Below are positions 62,507 to 64,000 of a stretch of DNA of 64,000 bases, in pieces. Position 1 is the first letter of the stretch. Each line of letters begins with the position of its first letter. Where the stretch lies: positions 74,113,050 to 74,177,049 of the forward strand of contig CM059199.1 of assembly GCA_030323885.1 (NCBI GenBank), given 5' to 3'. A program made the translations under genes and the position numbers. The stretch comes from Branchipolynoe longqiensis. Lineage: Eukaryota > Annelida > Polychaeta > Phyllodocida > Polynoidae. The notes beneath the pieces were generated by a model, which did not search any database, was not told the DNA's origin, and saw nothing but the letters and a program-made list of their open reading frames with translations.

Positions 62507-64000
62507 CATACATATTGTATTTAGAGATGACTGCATCACATATCTTAGAGTGATACTCCATTTGTCACTGCTAAGTTAATCCATATGTAGTCTGTGTCAC
62601 TATCAGACTTATTGCAACAATGCAAGAGGCCTAACCTCTGACACTTTCACACTCAGATTTTACCCAAACACTGCCATTACCCTAAATAATATTCCATTTA
62701 TATTTTATTTATTTTATTTTTGAGTATGCATGTACATGTATACATACACATACTTTTAAAGGTATATGTATATATGCACATATGCACATACATATGTATG
62801 TATTATATATAATATACAATATATAAATAATATTGCAATATCAGGCGAAGAATAACTTACCAGTGTTCCTAAATGTAAGGATGACTCTGCCAGATACTTC
62901 ACAATGATAATCCATTTGCAAGTAGCAAGTTGACTGTTGTGTAGTGTGTGCCTTCAGAAATATGTGTGTGCAGTGCACTGTGGCACAGACCCTTATAAAC
63001 CAAATCCAATCCACTCTCACACCTATTCAAAGGGCATAAGCTCTGACACATTCACATTCAGTGAGCTCAGCTGTCAGTGGAGGTGCAGCCCAGAGAAACA
63101 TTGGCAACCTGAGGTGTGAAAGCTTTCCTTGGGAGTTTTTGGTTAAAATCTGAGTGCTAAAGTGTCAGAGCTTAGGCCCCCTTGCAATAAGTCTGAGAGT
63201 GAAACAGACTACACATGGGTTAACTTACCAGTGACAAATGGAGGACCACTCTACAAGATGTGATGCAGTCATCTCTAAATACAGTATGTATTCACATATA
63301 TATATATATATATGTGACTATACATAATTATATATATATATATATATATATGTGAATACATACTGTATTTAGAGATGACTGCATCATATATTGTAGAGTG
63401 GTCCTCCATTTGTCACTGGTAAGTTAACCCATGTGTAGTCTGTTTCACTCTCAGACTTATTGCAAGGGGCCTAAGCTCTGATACTTTAACACTCAGATTT
63501 TAACCAAAAACTGCCAAGGAAAGCTTTCACACCTCAGGTTGCCAATGGTTCTCTGGGCTGCACCTCCACTGGCAGCTGAGCTCACTGAGTTTGAATGTGT
63601 CAGAGCTTATGCCCTTTGAATAGGTGTGAGAGTGGATTGGATTTGGTTTATAAGGGTCTGTGCCACAGTGCACTGCACACACATATTTCTGAAGGCACAC
63701 ACTACACAACAGTCAACTTGTTACTTGCAAATGGATTACCATTGTGAATGATCTGGCACAGTCATCCTTACATTTAGGAACACTGGTAAGTTATTCTTCA
63801 CCTGATATTGCAATATTATTTATATATTATATATAATACATACATATGTATGTGCATATATGCATATATACATATAGCTTTAAAAGTATGTGTACATGTA
63901 CATGCATAATCAAAAATAAATTAAATATAAATGGAATGTTATTTAGGGTAATGGCAGTGTTTGGTTAAAATCTGAGTGTGAAAGTGTCAGAGCTTAGGCC
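62507..64000. repeat. large nested palindrome, right end beyond window
   Basis: The left arm of about 790 bp (62507-63300) is matched in reverse complement from about 63345 to the window end, with a (TA)n centre at 63296-63344. Each arm also has inverted ends: about 150 bp at 62516-62670 (TATTTAGAGATGACTGCATC, TCCATTTGTCACT, CACTCAGATTTTA) reappears inverted at 63125-63295. The whole reads as two inverted copies of one TIR-bounded element of about 0.8 kb. Identical 60-codon ORFs on opposite strands (62937-63119 and 63527-63709) are a consequence of the palindrome, not genes. Confidence 0.9.

Noticed and set aside
63400..63430. Spliced-leader RNA gene (short exon then GTAAGT)
   Set aside because: There is no clear Sm-binding site downstream and the word sits inside a palindromic element on both strands. 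Kept only as a low-interest observation.

Overview
This is a eukaryotic (metazoan) genomic window with no bacterial-style organisation. Two split genes with GT-AG introns lie in the first 8.4 kb. Almost everything else is repetitive: tRNA-headed SINEs, non-LTR and LTR retrotransposon remnants, MITE or foldback elements, and long tandem arrays. The repeat types (SINEs whose tail resembles those I associate with molluscs and other marine invertebrates, an I/Nimb-like LINE with RNase H, KDZ transposase, a DIRS-like gag) suggest a marine bilaterian invertebrate such as a lophotrochozoan or amphioxus. The phylum cannot be fixed by eye. Two blocks of exactly 500 N (32330-32829 and 61615-62114) are scaffold gaps.

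Layout. 1-2030: AT-rich DNA, a dispersed repeat and a small tandem repeat. 2041-5524 (+): a seven-exon homeodomain-like gene with a duplicated splice acceptor, an in-frame TAA and a triplicated 22-nt microexon cassette. 5916-8371 (-): a four-exon KDZ transposase-like gene, convergent with the first and carrying a one-base frameshift. 9.2-13.7 kb: AT-rich tandem repeats, a GC-rich repeat block ending in AATAAA, and a 1.75-kb T/G-only array. 14-16 kb: duplicated and inverted repeats. 17.3-25.4 kb: two TGTGACAGT minisatellites bounded by SINE pieces, an ACGT-saturated MITE, a solo LTR and a GC-rich DIRS-like insertion. 25.6-27.4 kb: a homopyrimidine array. 27.4-31.1 kb: SINEs, a second ACGT-rich MITE and an LTR. 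32.8-36.1 kb: LINE 3' ends and a broken Ty3/gypsy pol nested with an LTR, a LINE tail and a SINE. 36.4-40.9 kb: a nearly full-length but dead I/Nimb-like LINE. 41-49 kb: LTR copies and many SINEs. 49.6-54.9 kb: two further higher-order tandem arrays. 55-59.8 kb: MITE, LTRs and SINEs. 59.5-61.6 kb: two more copies of the GC-rich element and a foldback. 62.5-64 kb: a large nested palindrome running off the window.

How the parts relate. The only candidate host genes, or a two-gene transposon, are the convergent homeodomain-like and KDZ-like genes. Elsewhere the order of insertion can be read from junctions: LTRs sit inside SINEs, inside a satellite and inside gypsy RT with 4-5 bp target duplications. 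GC-rich elements sit inside a minisatellite and a SINE. Two minisatellites appear to have grown out of SINE sequence. No rRNA, CRISPR array or free-standing tRNA gene was found. All positions were read by eye, so repeat edges are approximate unless a target duplication fixes them.
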